DNA of 64,000 bases from Caulobacter sp. AP07 (GCF_000281955.1 NZ_AKKF01000239.1:1-64000), one strand, 5' to 3'; shown: positions 34,878 to 44,660, numbered from the stretch's first letter. Made by a program: numbers and translations. The notes: generated by a model from the letters alone, not told the origin.

Positions 34878-36389
34878 TCATGACGCCATCTCCGCCGCGA
34901 GCCGGTCGGGAACGCTGCGTCGTTCCCGAAGAGCTCTGAGGATCCTGGCGTGGCTGACCAAGTCCAGGCGGTAGAACAGGCAGTTCACCGCCGCGGCGAG
35001 GGCCAGAAGGCCGGCCCCCGGCCCATAGAGGATCCCGATCCAGGCGAGCGTTCCTGGAGGCAGGGCCTGGATCGCGGTTCCGGCCGTGGCGCTCTTGAAG
35101 CCGATCAGTTGCAGCCCCAGGCCCGCGACAAACGCCCCAAGACCCGCGGCGGCCTTGCTGGCGAACGCCCAGCCGGCGAAGTAGAGGCCTTCGCGGCGGG
35201 CTCCGAAGAGGTATTCGTGCTCGTCGGCGGCGTCGGCCATCATCGAGGCGAAGGCGATCCCCGCGGCGGCCATCAGGGCGCCGCCCGCGAAGACGGCGCT
35301 GGCGAGCACCACGACCAGCTGATCGCCCTCGAACGGCAGCAGTCCCAGCAGACGCAAGGTCGCCGGCCCCGCGAACGCCGCGCCCAGGCCGACAATGCCG
35401 ACCAGCAGGACCATCCGCTTTTCGAGCCACTTGAGCAGCGGACCGGCCAGGGGCGCGCCCAGCAACAGGCCGACGAAAAGCGCCAGGGTGACGACCTGGG
35501 TCTGCTTGGGCGCCAGGCGCCAGAAATAGGTGTTGGCGTGAAGGCCAAGCGTGCTGTGAACGCTGAGGGCGCTGAACAGGAGGATGCCGCCCACGAACAG
35601 GACACGGAACGACTGGTTGCCGAAGATCTCGCCCAGAGCCCGCAGGAAACGAAGGTGCGCGGCGCCCGTCTCGACCGGCGCGACGTGCTGGCGGTCCCGC
35701 GTCAGGAACAATGCGCGAATGGCCAGCGCCGCCCCCAGCAGGGCGATCGCGCCGATGCTGAGCGCGAAGGGCGTGTAGGCCGCCCGCCTGGTCAGGCCCT
35801 CGGGGCCGCCGAAGAAGACGCCAAAGCCCAACAGGATCGCCACCAAGGCCCCGATCATCGCCGCCCCCCAGCGCCAGGCCGCGATCGAGGAGCGCTCGGC
35901 ATAGTCTTCGCTCAACTCGGCGCCGACGGCGTTGTAGGGCAGCAGGAACAGCGAGATCGACACGCGAAGGCCGATCGACAGCACGGTGATCCACGCCACC
36001 AGGGCCAGTCCGCCCAGCGCCGTCGGCAGGGAGAAGATCAGGACCACGAAGAGCGCGGTGAGCGGCGCGCCCCAGATCATGAACGGCGCCCGGCGCCCCC
36101 ACTTCGAGCGAAGGCCATCCGACATCGAGCCGATCAGCGGATCGACGACCGCATCGACCACCAGCCCCACCGCCACGGCCGCTCCGGCCAGGGCGGGCGG
36201 GGCTCCACAGACCGCCGTCATGTAGAAGAACAGGAAGATGTTGACCGCCTGGGTCGCCACGCCGTCCAGCAGGGCTCCGGCCGCATAGGCCAGCTTCAGG
36301 CCCAGGGTCAGGGGTGGCCTGTCCGTGACGCGTTTCCCTGGATCGGACGGGGGATCACTGGGCCGTGTTTCAGGCTCGCCGCGGCGCAT
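34878..36389 (-). CDS. GPH-type sugar:cation symporter (MFS)
   Basis: A 503-residue inner-membrane carrier with 12 helices, of the glycoside-pentoside-hexuronide family: KLAYAAGALLDGVATQAVNIFLFFYMTAVCG, then VDAVVDPLIGSMSDGLRSKWGRRAPFM, the hallmark loop between helices 2 and 3. It would import a glycoside or small oligosaccharide from the periplasm. First gene of a two-gene unit with the GH130 enzyme, divergent from the TonB receptor, with an inverted repeat between them. Confidence 0.9.
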   Translation of the reverse strand: MRRGEPETRPSDPPSDPGKRVTDRPPLTLGLKLAYAAGALLDGVATQAVNIFLFFYMTAVCGAPPALAGAAVAVGLVVDAVVDPLIGSMSDGLRSKWGRRAPFMIWGAPLTALFVVLIFSLPTALGGLALVAWITVLSIGLRVSISLFLLPYNAVGAELSEDYAERSSIAAWRWGAAMIGALVAILLGFGVFFGGPEGLTRRAAYTPFALSIGAIALLGAALAIRALFLTRDRQHVAPVETGAAHLRFLRALGEIFGNQSFRVLFVGGILLFSALSVHSTLGLHANTYFWRLAPKQTQVVTLALFVGLLLGAPLAGPLLKWLEKRMVLLVGIVGLGAAFAGPATLRLLGLLPFEGDQLVVVLASAVFAGGALMAAAGIAFASMMADAADEHEYLFGARREGLYFAGWAFASKAAAGLGAFVAGLGLQLIGFKSATAGTAIQALPPGTLAWIGILYGPGAGLLALAAAVNCLFYRLDLVSHARILRALRERRSVPDRLAAEMAS

Positions 36390-36407
36390 TCGCCCCTCCC
36401 ATTGGGC

Positions 36408-36454
36408 TTGTTGTTACGACCCGAGGTTAGCAGCGTCGGCGCGAATAACAACAA
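36408..36454. promoter_or_regulatory. Candidate operator between symporter and TonB receptor genes
   Basis: TTGTTGTTA (36408-36416) and TAACAACAA (36446-36454) are a perfect 9-bp inverted repeat with a 29-base spacer, in the AT-richer gap between the divergent GPH symporter and TonB receptor. It may be bound by the TetR protein at 39846 or an unlinked regulator, and could control both units together. Confidence 0.5.
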
Positions 36455-36537
36455 AAAGGATGTACGTTCTGTAATTGGTGAGCTATGCCTTCCGGCCATG
36501 GCGGCAAAAGACCGCTTCAAATTGGGAGGGAAAAACC

Positions 36538-38796
36538 ATGAGTGGAAAAGCGTTCCTGATCACGCTGGCAAGCGGCGCGAGCCTCGCCACCCTGGCCGCC
36601 CCGGCCCTGGCGCAGGTCACCCCACCGGCGCCCGTCGCCCAGGTCGACGAGATCGTCGTCACCGCCAACAAGCGCGAAGAGCGACTGCAGGACGTGCCGA
36701 TCTCGGTCTCGGTCGTCTCCGGCGACCAGTTGACCAAGCAGAACATCAACGAAGTCACCGACCTCACCCGTTCGGTGCCCTCGCTCAACTCGGCCGGCCC
36801 GTTCGGCGCGCTGAGCATCCGGGGCGTGGGCTCGATCTCCTTCGCCCGCTCGGCCGAAGGTTCGGTCGGGATCGTGGTCGACGGCGTGGCCCTGGCCAAC
36901 ACCTCCACCAACCCGCCGCAGTTGTTCGACGTGGCCCGGGTCGAGGTGCTGGAGGGGCCCCAAGGCACGCTCTTTGGCCGCAACACCTCGGCCGGTGTGG
37001 TCAACATCACCACCGTCGCGCCCGATCCGACCGGCTTTGCCGCCATCGCCCACGCCGACGTCGGCGAGCGGCGCAACGTTGTCGGCCGGGGCGTCGTCAA
37101 CATTCCCCTGGCCGGCAACGCGGCCCTGCGCGTCGCCGGCTCCGTGAGCCAGGCCCCCAGGACCCAGCAAAATCTCCATGACGGCAGCTGGTACGAGAAC
37201 CAGGGGCAAAGCCTGCGCGGCCGCCTGCTCTGGGAGCCGTCGCGGACAGTCAGCGTCAACCTGATCGCCGACTACACCCAGTTCGACAAGAAGGGCGGCG
37301 TTCCCTGGAGCGTCTACATGTCGACGCCCGGCAGCCTGCTGAGCCAGCGCCTGGCCGCCTGCGGCGTCACCGTCGGGCCCAAGAACCAGGACGGCTGCAT
37401 CGACGGCGGCCAGGACCAGACGAGCAGGACCTATGGCTTCTCCGGCCAGGCCGACGCCAGGCTCGGCGACCTGACCCTGACCTCGATCAGCGCCTATCGC
37501 GAGTTCAAGTCCTCGTTCCGCGCCTCGGACGTCGACAGCGTTCCGGTCAACCGCCTGAACGTCAACGAGTCGCCGACCAACATCAAAAACTTCAGCCAGG
37601 AACTGCGCCTCACCTCCCCGATGGGCGGCCGCGTCGACTACGTCCTGGGGCTCTACTATTTCAACAGCGACCTGGACGGGACCAACACCCAGCGCGGCCA
37701 GATCCTGGCCGACCTCGGCGTACCGTTCTTTGTCGGCCAGGTTCAGACCACCACGTCCTCGACCAAGAGCTACGCGGCCTTCGGCAACGCCACGATCCAC
37801 GTCCAGCCTTCGTTCCGACTGCTGGTCGGCGCGCGCTATGGCCGTGAGGACGTCAGCGCCTTGACCACCGGCAAGCTGGCTGCCGGCGCGGTGGCGCCGA
37901 TCCTCAGCATCGCCACCATCCGCGGCGACGTGAAGGACGACTACTTCTCCTACCGCCTGGGCGCCCAGTACGACCTGAGCAGCGACGTCATGCTCTATGG
38001 AACCTACACCAAGGGCTACAAGGGCCCGTCGGTGAACGACCAGACCGGCGTCGGCCTGGCCCCGGTGATCGTCCGCCCCGAAATCCCCCACGCCAGCGAA
38101 ATCGGCCTCAAGACCAATCTTCTGGACGGTCGCCTGACCGCCAGCCTGGCCGGCTTCCACAACAAGATCACCAACTTCCAGGCCCAGTTCTTCGACCCGA
38201 CCGCCAGTGCGTTCATCTTCGGCAACGCGTCCAAGCTGGTCACCAAGGGGGTCTCGGCCAATCTGATCGGCCGCCCGACCCGGAAGCTGATCCTCAACGC
38301 CGGCGTGGTCTATAACGACGCCAGGTACGGCGCCGGCTACCGCGTCTCCTGCGCCCAGGGCCAGACGGCCGCCCAGGGCTGCATGACCCTGTCGCCGACG
38401 GTCTCCGTCGACGACGCCGGCGGCAACCGCCTGGTCGGCGCGCCCAAGTGGAAGCTGACCGGGTTTGGCGAATACAGCCACGATTTCAGCGGCGAGCTGG
38501 AAGGGTTCGTCCAGGCCGACGTCACCTACACCTCGCGCATCAATTTCGACGCCGCCTACAGCCCGCAGAACAGCAACGCCGCGGCGACCATCGTCGGCGG
38601 CCGCATCGGGGTGCGCACCCAGGACCAGCGCCTGGGGATCTCGATCTTCGCGCGCAATCTGCTGGACACCTACAGACCCGTCGTGCGTTTCGCCACGCCG
38701 ACGGCCCGCCAGCAGCGCGACCCGCTGTCGTTCTCGCAAATCAGCGGCCCCGAGTCGCGCCGCACGATCGGCGTCTCACTCGACGCCAAGTTCTAG
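36538..38796 (+). CDS. TonB-dependent receptor of the glycan locus
   Basis: A 752-residue outer membrane beta-barrel transporter. Signal peptide (LITLASGASLATLAAPALAQ), TonB box in VDEIVVTANKREERLQDVP, plug domain to about residue 160 (VEVLEGPQGTLFGRNTSAGVVNI) and a C-terminal barrel that ends in IGVSLDAKF with the terminal Phe usual for BAM substrates. ATG at 36538 has GGGAGGG upstream. The setting (GH130, GH1, GPH symporter) implies a glycoside or oligosaccharide ligand rather than iron; that is inference. Confidence 0.94.
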   Translation: MSGKAFLITLASGASLATLAAPALAQVTPPAPVAQVDEIVVTANKREERLQDVPISVSVVSGDQLTKQNINEVTDLTRSVPSLNSAGPFGALSIRGVGSISFARSAEGSVGIVVDGVALANTSTNPPQLFDVARVEVLEGPQGTLFGRNTSAGVVNITTVAPDPTGFAAIAHADVGERRNVVGRGVVNIPLAGNAALRVAGSVSQAPRTQQNLHDGSWYENQGQSLRGRLLWEPSRTVSVNLIADYTQFDKKGGVPWSVYMSTPGSLLSQRLAACGVTVGPKNQDGCIDGGQDQTSRTYGFSGQADARLGDLTLTSISAYREFKSSFRASDVDSVPVNRLNVNESPTNIKNFSQELRLTSPMGGRVDYVLGLYYFNSDLDGTNTQRGQILADLGVPFFVGQVQTTTSSTKSYAAFGNATIHVQPSFRLLVGARYGREDVSALTTGKLAAGAVAPILSIATIRGDVKDDYFSYRLGAQYDLSSDVMLYGTYTKGYKGPSVNDQTGVGLAPVIVRPEIPHASEIGLKTNLLDGRLTASLAGFHNKITNFQAQFFDPTASAFIFGNASKLVTKGVSANLIGRPTRKLILNAGVVYNDARYGAGYRVSCAQGQTAAQGCMTLSPTVSVDDAGGNRLVGAPKWKLTGFGEYSHDFSGELEGFVQADVTYTSRINFDAAYSPQNSNAAATIVGGRIGVRTQDQRLGISIFARNLLDTYRPVVRFATPTARQQRDPLSFSQISGPESRRTIGVSLDAKF

Positions 38797-38835
38797 GAGA
38801 GCCGGGCCGCGACCCCGCGTCGCGGCCCTTCGATC

Positions 38836-39798
38836 ATGAACCAGCAAGCCCCCGATCCTCGACTGTTCATTCCCGCCTCGGTGTCGGCGGAAGCCGCCGC
38901 GATCCTGGCCGTCATCGGCGGGGTGATCGCCAGCCTGCCGCCGCGCGAGCCGCCGCGGACGCTGGAGGACTTCGACGCGGCCAAGGCGCGGGGCGAGGCC
39001 TTCGCCGCCCAGATGACGGCCGCCCCCCTCGCCGCCCTCGCGCCCGAGCTGGAACCCTGGACCGCCGGCGACGCGCCGGTGCTGAGCGTCCGCCCGCGAT
39101 CGGCTCGCGAGGGCGCCGCGCCCCTGATCTATGTCCATGGCGGCGGCTTCGCCGGTGGCTCGGCGCACGCCAATCTGCTGACCGCCGCCCTGGCCGCCGA
39201 GACCAGCGGACGGGTCGTCCATTCGGTCGACTACACCCTGGCGCCCCGCGCCCAATGGCGACAGGTGATCGGCGAGGTGGTCGCCGTCTGCGAGGCCGTC
39301 GCTCGGGACACGCCGGCTTTTGGCCTGTTCGGCGACTCCGCCGGCGGCTGCATCGCCGCGGCCGCCACCCTGGCGCTGCGCGATGCGGGCGCGGCGACGC
39401 CTTCGGCCCTGGTCCTGATCTCGCCGGTGACCGACCTGGCCGGCGGCGGCGACACCAACCGCACGCTCGCGCCGTACGACTATCTGGACGCCGACGTCCT
39501 TGCCCCGGCGCTCCGGGCCTATGCCGATCCGGCCGATTGGCACGAGCCTCTCGTTTCGCCCATCCGGGGTGATTTCAAGCCCGGCTATCCGCCGACGCTG
39601 CTGCAGGTCGGCACCCGCGAGATCCTGCTCAGCGACAGCGTCCGGCTGCACCGCGCCCTGCGCGCGGCGGGCCAAAGCTCGCGTCTCGAGATCTACGAAG
39701 GCATGCCGCATGTCTTCCAGCCGACCCTGGCCCAAACGCCCGAAGGCGTCGCCGCCTGGGCTGAGATCGCCGACTTCTGGCTGGAGCACCTGGCATGA
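38836..39798 (+). CDS. Alpha/beta hydrolase, hormone-sensitive-lipase family
   Basis: A 320-residue esterase. YVHGGGFAGGSAHANLLT carries the HGGG oxyanion motif, FGLFGDSAGGCIAAAATLAL the GDSAG nucleophile, and EGMPHVFQ the His. No signal peptide. It lies 39 bases after the TonB receptor, so it may remove acyl or acetyl groups from the imported glycoside. Its stop overlaps a possible early start of the TetR gene. Confidence 0.92.
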   Translation: MNQQAPDPRLFIPASVSAEAAAILAVIGGVIASLPPREPPRTLEDFDAAKARGEAFAAQMTAAPLAALAPELEPWTAGDAPVLSVRPRSAREGAAPLIYVHGGGFAGGSAHANLLTAALAAETSGRVVHSVDYTLAPRAQWRQVIGEVVAVCEAVARDTPAFGLFGDSAGGCIAAAATLALRDAGAATPSALVLISPVTDLAGGGDTNRTLAPYDYLDADVLAPALRAYADPADWHEPLVSPIRGDFKPGYPPTLLQVGTREILLSDSVRLHRALRAAGQSSRLEIYEGMPHVFQPTLAQTPEGVAAWAEIADFWLEHLA

Positions 39799-39845
39799 CC
39801 GCGCCGACGCTGGCCTCAAGCACGGGTCAAGTTAGGGTGGAGGCC

Positions 39846-40481
39846 ATGGACACTCCCGCTCAATCCCCCCGCCTTCGCCGCCCCCAGGCCGAACGCAGCG
39901 CCGACACCCGCGCCAAGCTCATCCAGGCGGCCATCACCTGCCTCTATCGGACGGGCTACAGCGCCACGACCGTCTCCAGCGTCGCCGACGAGGCCGGGGT
40001 CAGTCGGGGGGCCATGACCCACCAGTTCCCCGCCAAGACCGACCTGATGCTGGCGGTCGTCCAATCGGTCTTCGAAAGCGACTCGGCCGCCTACAACGCC
40101 ACCATCCTGGAGATGGAGCCGGCGCGGTGGCTCGTGGCCCTGCCGCAGACCATGTGGAGCGTCATCAGCCGCCCCTCCGGCATCGCGGTGATGGAGATCA
40201 TGCTGGCCTCGCGGTCCGAGCCGGATCTCGCCGAAAAGCTGCGCGCCCAGCAAAAGCGCATCGACGAACGCGCCCACGAATGGAGCGCCGAACGCGTCCG
40301 CGCCGCGGGCCTGGAGCCCGCGCCCGAAGCCGAGGCCATTCACGAGCTCTACGTCGCCGCCGTTCGCGGCCTCGCCCTCGAGGCGGTGTTCATGAACAAC
40401 GCCGACGGCGTGCAGCGCTCGCTGCGCGTCCTGAGCGACATGATGCGCCGCTTCTATCCCGACATCGAAGACAAGCTTTAG
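39846..40481 (+). CDS. TetR/AcrR family regulator
   Basis: A 211-residue regulator with HTH DTRAKLIQAAITCLYRTGYSATTVSSVADEAGVSRGAMTHQFPAKTDL. ATG at 39846 is preferred for its GGTGGAGG ribosome site; an ATG at 39795 overlaps the stop of the previous gene (ATGA) and would add 17 residues, so coupling is also possible. Located in the middle of the glycan operon, it is the natural candidate for its local regulator. Confidence 0.9.
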   Translation: MDTPAQSPRLRRPQAERSADTRAKLIQAAITCLYRTGYSATTVSSVADEAGVSRGAMTHQFPAKTDLMLAVVQSVFESDSAAYNATILEMEPARWLVALPQTMWSVISRPSGIAVMEIMLASRSEPDLAEKLRAQQKRIDERAHEWSAERVRAAGLEPAPEAEAIHELYVAAVRGLALEAVFMNNADGVQRSLRVLSDMMRRFYPDIEDKL

Positions 40482-40492
40482 GAGCCTGCCCG

Positions 40493-41728
40493 TTGACGTC
40501 CTCGTATCCTCGCCCCGTTCCCGAAGGCTTTCTCTGGGGAACCGCGATCTCCGCGCATCAGAGCGAGGGCGCCAACGTCAATTCCGACGTCTGGCTGTGT
40601 GAGAACGTCACGCCGACCATCTTCGCCGAACCGTCCTTCGACGCCTGCGACAGCTATCACCGCTATGGCGAGGACATCGCCATCGCCGCCGACCTGGGGT
40701 TCAACTGCCACCGGATCGGCATCGAGTGGGCCCGGATCGAACCGGAGCCCGGCCAGTTCTCGATCGCCGCCCTCGACCACTATCGCCGCGTCCTGGAGGC
40801 CTGCCATGCGCGCGGCCTCAAGCCGATGGTCACCTATAACCACTTCACGGTCCCAAGCTGGTTCGCCGCGCGCGGCGGCTTCGAGGTCGCCGACGGGGCG
40901 GACCTCTTCGCGCGTTTCGCCGGCCGGGCCACCGAGCATCTCGGCGACCTGATCAGCTATGCGTCGACCTTCAACGAGGCCAACATCCAGCGCCTGATCG
41001 GCCTGTTGCGGCGTGGCGGCGACAGGCAGAAGGGCATCGAGGCGATGATCGCCGCCTGCGCCAAGGCCTGCGGCTCGGAGCGTTTCTCGTCCCTGTTGTT
41101 CGCGCCGGTCGAGGCCTGCGAGCCCGTGCTGCTGGACGCCCACGCCAAGGCCGTCCAGGCCATGAAGGCCGGGCCTGGCGACTTCCCGGTCGGGCTGACC
41201 CTGACCATGCAGGACGTGCAGGGCGTCGGCGAAGGCCACCAGGCCGAGACCTTGATCGACATGCTGTACGGCCCCTGGCTGGAGGTCGCGCGCGCCGCCG
41301 ACTTCGTCGGCGTCCAGACCTACACCCGGGTGCTGGTCGGTCCGCAAGGACAGCTGCCGCCGCCCAGGGACACGGAGATGACCGGGGCCGGCTATGAGTT
41401 CTATCCTCAGGCGCTCGGCGGCACGATCCGCCTGGCCCACGAGCGCATCGGTCGGCCCATCTACGTCACCGAGAGCGGCGTCGCCACGCACGACGACGCG
41501 CGGCGGATCGCCTATCTCGACGGCGCCCTGGCGCAGGTCCGCCAGTGCCTGGACGACGGCATCGACGTGAAGAGCTTCATCTGCTGGTCGCTGCTGGACA
41601 ACTTCGAATGGACGCGGGGCTATGAGGAGCGGTTCGGCCTGGTGCACGTCGACTACGAGACCTTCGCCCGCACGCCCAAGCCCAGCGCCCGTCACCTGGG
41701 CGCGATCGCCCGCGCGGGGCTGATCTGA
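40493..41728 (+). CDS. Glycoside hydrolase family 1 (beta-glycosidase)
   Basis: A 411-residue TIM-barrel beta-glycosidase. N-terminal PEGFLWGTAISAHQSEGANVNSDVW is the GH1 signature; the acid/base Glu is in STFNEAN (normally TFNEP) and the nucleophile Glu in IYVTESGVAT (normally TENG). WSLLDNFEWTRGYEERFGLVHVDY near the end is also typical. The start is TTG at 40493, with AGGAG at 40480-40484; no ATG gives the right N-terminus. No signal peptide, so cytoplasmic. The changed active-site neighbours suggest an unusual substrate. Confidence 0.9.
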   Translation: MTSSYPRPVPEGFLWGTAISAHQSEGANVNSDVWLCENVTPTIFAEPSFDACDSYHRYGEDIAIAADLGFNCHRIGIEWARIEPEPGQFSIAALDHYRRVLEACHARGLKPMVTYNHFTVPSWFAARGGFEVADGADLFARFAGRATEHLGDLISYASTFNEANIQRLIGLLRRGGDRQKGIEAMIAACAKACGSERFSSLLFAPVEACEPVLLDAHAKAVQAMKAGPGDFPVGLTLTMQDVQGVGEGHQAETLIDMLYGPWLEVARAADFVGVQTYTRVLVGPQGQLPPPRDTEMTGAGYEFYPQALGGTIRLAHERIGRPIYVTESGVATHDDARRIAYLDGALAQVRQCLDDGIDVKSFICWSLLDNFEWTRGYEERFGLVHVDYETFARTPKPSARHLGAIARAGLI

Positions 41729-42954
41729 TGGCGCCGGTCGTCACGGCCGCGCCCGAGGAGGTCGGGCTGTCCGCCGACGGTCTGGCCAAGGTCGACGCCG
41801 CGGTCCAGGCCCAGATCGACGCGGGTACGATCGCCGGAGCGGTCACGCTCGTCGCGCGCCACGGCCGAGTGTGCCACGTCCACGCCATGGGCCTGCAGAA
41901 CATCGAAGCCGGCCAGGCCAGCCGGATCGACGGCCTCTACCGCATCTTCTCGATGACCAAGCCGGTGACGGCGGTGGCGATGATGATCCTGTGGGACGAG
42001 GGCCTGTGGCGTCCGGAGGACCCGATCGACAAGCACCTGCCCGAGTTCGCCGGGGCGCGGGTGTTGGCCGGACTGGAGGCGGACGGATCGACGCGCCTGG
42101 AGCCGGCCGCCCATCCGCCGACCCTGCTGAAACTGCTGACCCACACGGCGGGTCTCAGCTATGGCACTGCCCTCTCCGACCCGAACGATCCGATCGACAA
42201 GGCCTATCGCGCCGCCCAGGTGTGGCAGGCGGGTGATCTTGCGCAGATGATGGCGCGGCTGGGGCCGTTGCCCCTGGCCTACCAGCCCGGAACCTCCTGG
42301 CGCTACAGCATCGGCATGGACGTCCAGGGCGCCCTGATCGAGCGCCTGACCGGCCAGTCCCTGCCGCAGTTCATGCAGGATCGGATCTTCGCGCCCCTGG
42401 GCATGACCGACACCGCCTTCCATACGCCGCCCGAGAAGGCCGACCGGCTGGCCGCCCTCTATCTGAAGGCCGGCGACGCGCCCCTGACCGCCATCGCCAA
42501 TCCGCTGCGGCCGGACTGCGACGCCCCGCCCAGGCTGGCGATGGGTGGCGGCGGCCTGGTCTCGACGATCGGCGACTATGCCCGCTTCGCCCAGATGCTG
42601 CTCGGCAAGGGCGAACTGGACGGCCGGCGGATCATTTCCCCGCAAGCCGCGACGCTGATGATGTCCAACCATCTCCCCGACGCCCTGATGGAGAAGGGCT
42701 TCGTGGCCGGTCACCAGCGCATCCGGCCGGGCTTCGGCTTCGGGTTCAACGGCGTGGTCTTCACCGATCCGCAAGCCGCGGGCGTTCCGGTCGGCCAGGG
42801 CACGTACCAATGGGACGGCGCGGCCGGTACGTTCTTCTGGGTCGATCCGGCCAACGATCTGCTGCTGGTGACCATGACCCAGCACCTGTCCTACGCCGCG
42901 CCCCCGCTCCAGGCCCAAACCCAGGTGTTGATGGCCGAAGCGATCATGTCTTGA
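41728..42954 (+). CDS. Serine hydrolase, beta-lactamase family (cytoplasmic)
   Basis: A 408-residue esterase-type beta-lactamase relative. SMTK in YRIFSMTKPVTAVAMM is the SxxK site and WRYSIGMDVQG the Tyr motif. It closely resembles the exported protein at 12735-14054 over its length but lacks a signal peptide. Its ATG overlaps the GH1 stop (TGATG at 41726-41730), so it is co-translated with the glycosidase and probably processes the aglycone or an ester of the same compound. The 148 bases after it hold nothing. Confidence 0.9.
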   Translation: MAPVVTAAPEEVGLSADGLAKVDAAVQAQIDAGTIAGAVTLVARHGRVCHVHAMGLQNIEAGQASRIDGLYRIFSMTKPVTAVAMMILWDEGLWRPEDPIDKHLPEFAGARVLAGLEADGSTRLEPAAHPPTLLKLLTHTAGLSYGTALSDPNDPIDKAYRAAQVWQAGDLAQMMARLGPLPLAYQPGTSWRYSIGMDVQGALIERLTGQSLPQFMQDRIFAPLGMTDTAFHTPPEKADRLAALYLKAGDAPLTAIANPLRPDCDAPPRLAMGGGGLVSTIGDYARFAQMLLGKGELDGRRIISPQAATLMMSNHLPDALMEKGFVAGHQRIRPGFGFGFNGVVFTDPQAAGVPVGQGTYQWDGAAGTFFWVDPANDLLLVTMTQHLSYAAPPLQAQTQVLMAEAIMS

Positions 42955-43102
42955 GACGTCGATTGAAACGCCCTCACGGCATGGTCATCGGCGGCCACGA
43001 GACCTCGAAGACACCCGCCAGGCGCGCGCCATCGCCCGGATCGACGTGGCTTGGGCGCGGCGACGCTGCATGACAAGGTCCCTGGACCAGGGTGTCGGGG
43101 AT

Positions 43103-44563
43103 TCATTTTTCCGATAGCCGCCGACGCGCCACGCCACGCACCATGACGCTGGCCACCGCGCCGTCCGCGCCACGTTCGAACACGACCGGCGTTCCGCCCT
43201 GGTTCTCCACGAAACGGTCCGGCCCCTGCGGCACGAGTTCGGCGATCTCGCCGACAAACGACAGCACCCGCAGCGTGTCGCCCCGGGACGACCGCGTCAG
43301 CCTGATCTCGTCATAGCTGGAGGCATAGACGCCCTCGTAGCCGGCCATCACCGCCGCCGGCAGCTCGACCGGCGAGACCCGCGTCGGCTCGAAGCCCGGC
43401 CAGCCGTAGGCCTCGGCGATCGCCTGCACCAGCTCGCCGACCAGGACTCCGCCCTTGTCGGCGTTGGTCATCACCACCACCCCCTGACGACGCTCCGGAA
43501 ACCCGATCAGCATGCCACGGAACCCGTCGTTGGAACCGCCGTGGAAGAAGCGCAGGTCCCTCCCCTCGCCCGCGACGCCCACACCCAGGCCCCAACCGCC
43601 GAGCCCCGGGGTGAGCATGGCCCGGGCGGTCTCCGGGCGCAGCACCGCGCCCGGCTCCCCGCGATAGGCGCCCTCCAGGGCGATGAGCCACAGGGCCAGA
43701 TCCGAAGGCGTGGTCCAGAGGCCGGCGGCGGCCAATTCCGGATAGGTATGGAATCGCCCGGGGGTCATCTGGCCTTCGCCGCGGTATCCGCTGGCCGCCG
43801 CATCGCCGAGCCTCGACGGGAGCGGTTGCCGATAGCCGCTCGCCTTCATGCCCAGCCGGCCGAGGATTCTGCGGTCCATCAGCACGGCGAAGTCCTCGCC
43901 GGAAGCATCGCTCATCAGTTGCTGGAGCACCGTATAGCCGCCGCCGGAGTAGCGGTAAGCAAGCCCCGGCGGCTGATCGACGACGACCGGAACGGTCCTG
44001 GCCGGAGCCGCGCCATCGAGGATCTGCGAAACCGTCGGGATCGCCTCGCCGGGCCCGTAACCGGGAAAGCCGCCGACCGTCAGCCCGGCCGTGTGGCCAA
44101 GCAACTGGCGGAGCGTCACGGGCGCGGCCATGGTCAAGGCGTTCTCGGGTATCTTCCAGCCCTTGAGGCGGGCGTTCACCGGCCTGTCCAAGGTCAGTAC
44201 GCCGTCATCGACCATGGCCAGCGCCGCGGTGGCGGCGACCGGCTTGCTCATCGAGGCGGCCTGGAAGAGCGTATGGACGTCGGCGCGCCTGCCGCTCGAA
44301 AGGTCCGCCACACCCCAGGTGCGCGTCCAGGCGATGCGGCCCTGATCGACGAAGGCGATGCTGACCGCCGGCACGGAGAGCGCCTTCATCTGGTCGATGA
44401 GGCGCGCCGGCGGATAGTCGCGCCCGACCACCTGCACCTTCGGCCGCAGGCCCGCTTCGATGCGTGCGACCTGCTGGTCGTCCCGAGCGCCGGCCGCGGC
44501 GGCGCCGAAGCCGAGCCCGGAGATCAGCAGGCCGGTCAGCAGCCGGCGCGTCGCAGCGAACAT
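43103..44563 (-). CDS. Exported serine hydrolase, beta-lactamase family (MlrB-like position)
   Basis: A 486-residue protein with a signal peptide (LLTGLLISGLGFGAAAAGA) and a class C beta-lactamase/D-aminopeptidase fold. SMSK in FQAASMSKPVAATAAL is the SxxK nucleophile, YRYSGGGYTVLQQLM the Tyr motif, and FFHGGSNDGFRG the HxG motif. The C-terminal 100 residues form an extra beta domain. It follows the TonB receptor of the peptide cluster. In microcystin degradation MlrB is a peptidase of this same fold, so it may open or trim peptides in the periplasm; this is inferred from context. Confidence 0.9.
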   Translation of the reverse strand: MFAATRRLLTGLLISGLGFGAAAAGARDDQQVARIEAGLRPKVQVVGRDYPPARLIDQMKALSVPAVSIAFVDQGRIAWTRTWGVADLSSGRRADVHTLFQAASMSKPVAATAALAMVDDGVLTLDRPVNARLKGWKIPENALTMAAPVTLRQLLGHTAGLTVGGFPGYGPGEAIPTVSQILDGAAPARTVPVVVDQPPGLAYRYSGGGYTVLQQLMSDASGEDFAVLMDRRILGRLGMKASGYRQPLPSRLGDAAASGYRGEGQMTPGRFHTYPELAAAGLWTTPSDLALWLIALEGAYRGEPGAVLRPETARAMLTPGLGGWGLGVGVAGEGRDLRFFHGGSNDGFRGMLIGFPERRQGVVVMTNADKGGVLVGELVQAIAEAYGWPGFEPTRVSPVELPAAVMAGYEGVYASSYDEIRLTRSSRGDTLRVLSFVGEIAELVPQGPDRFVENQGGTPVVFERGADGAVASVMVRGVARRRLSEK

Positions 44564-44660
44564 GTCGCCTCCCGATCAGGTTCTGAAGTGAGACGTCACG
44601 CGCCAGGGACGGGGTTCGACCCGCCCCTGGCGCGGTCCCGGCGCGCGGACCGCGGGGAGG

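Noticed and set aside
36517-38739. Long minus-strand frame opposite the first TonB receptor
   Set aside because: Antisense shadow of a clear receptor gene.
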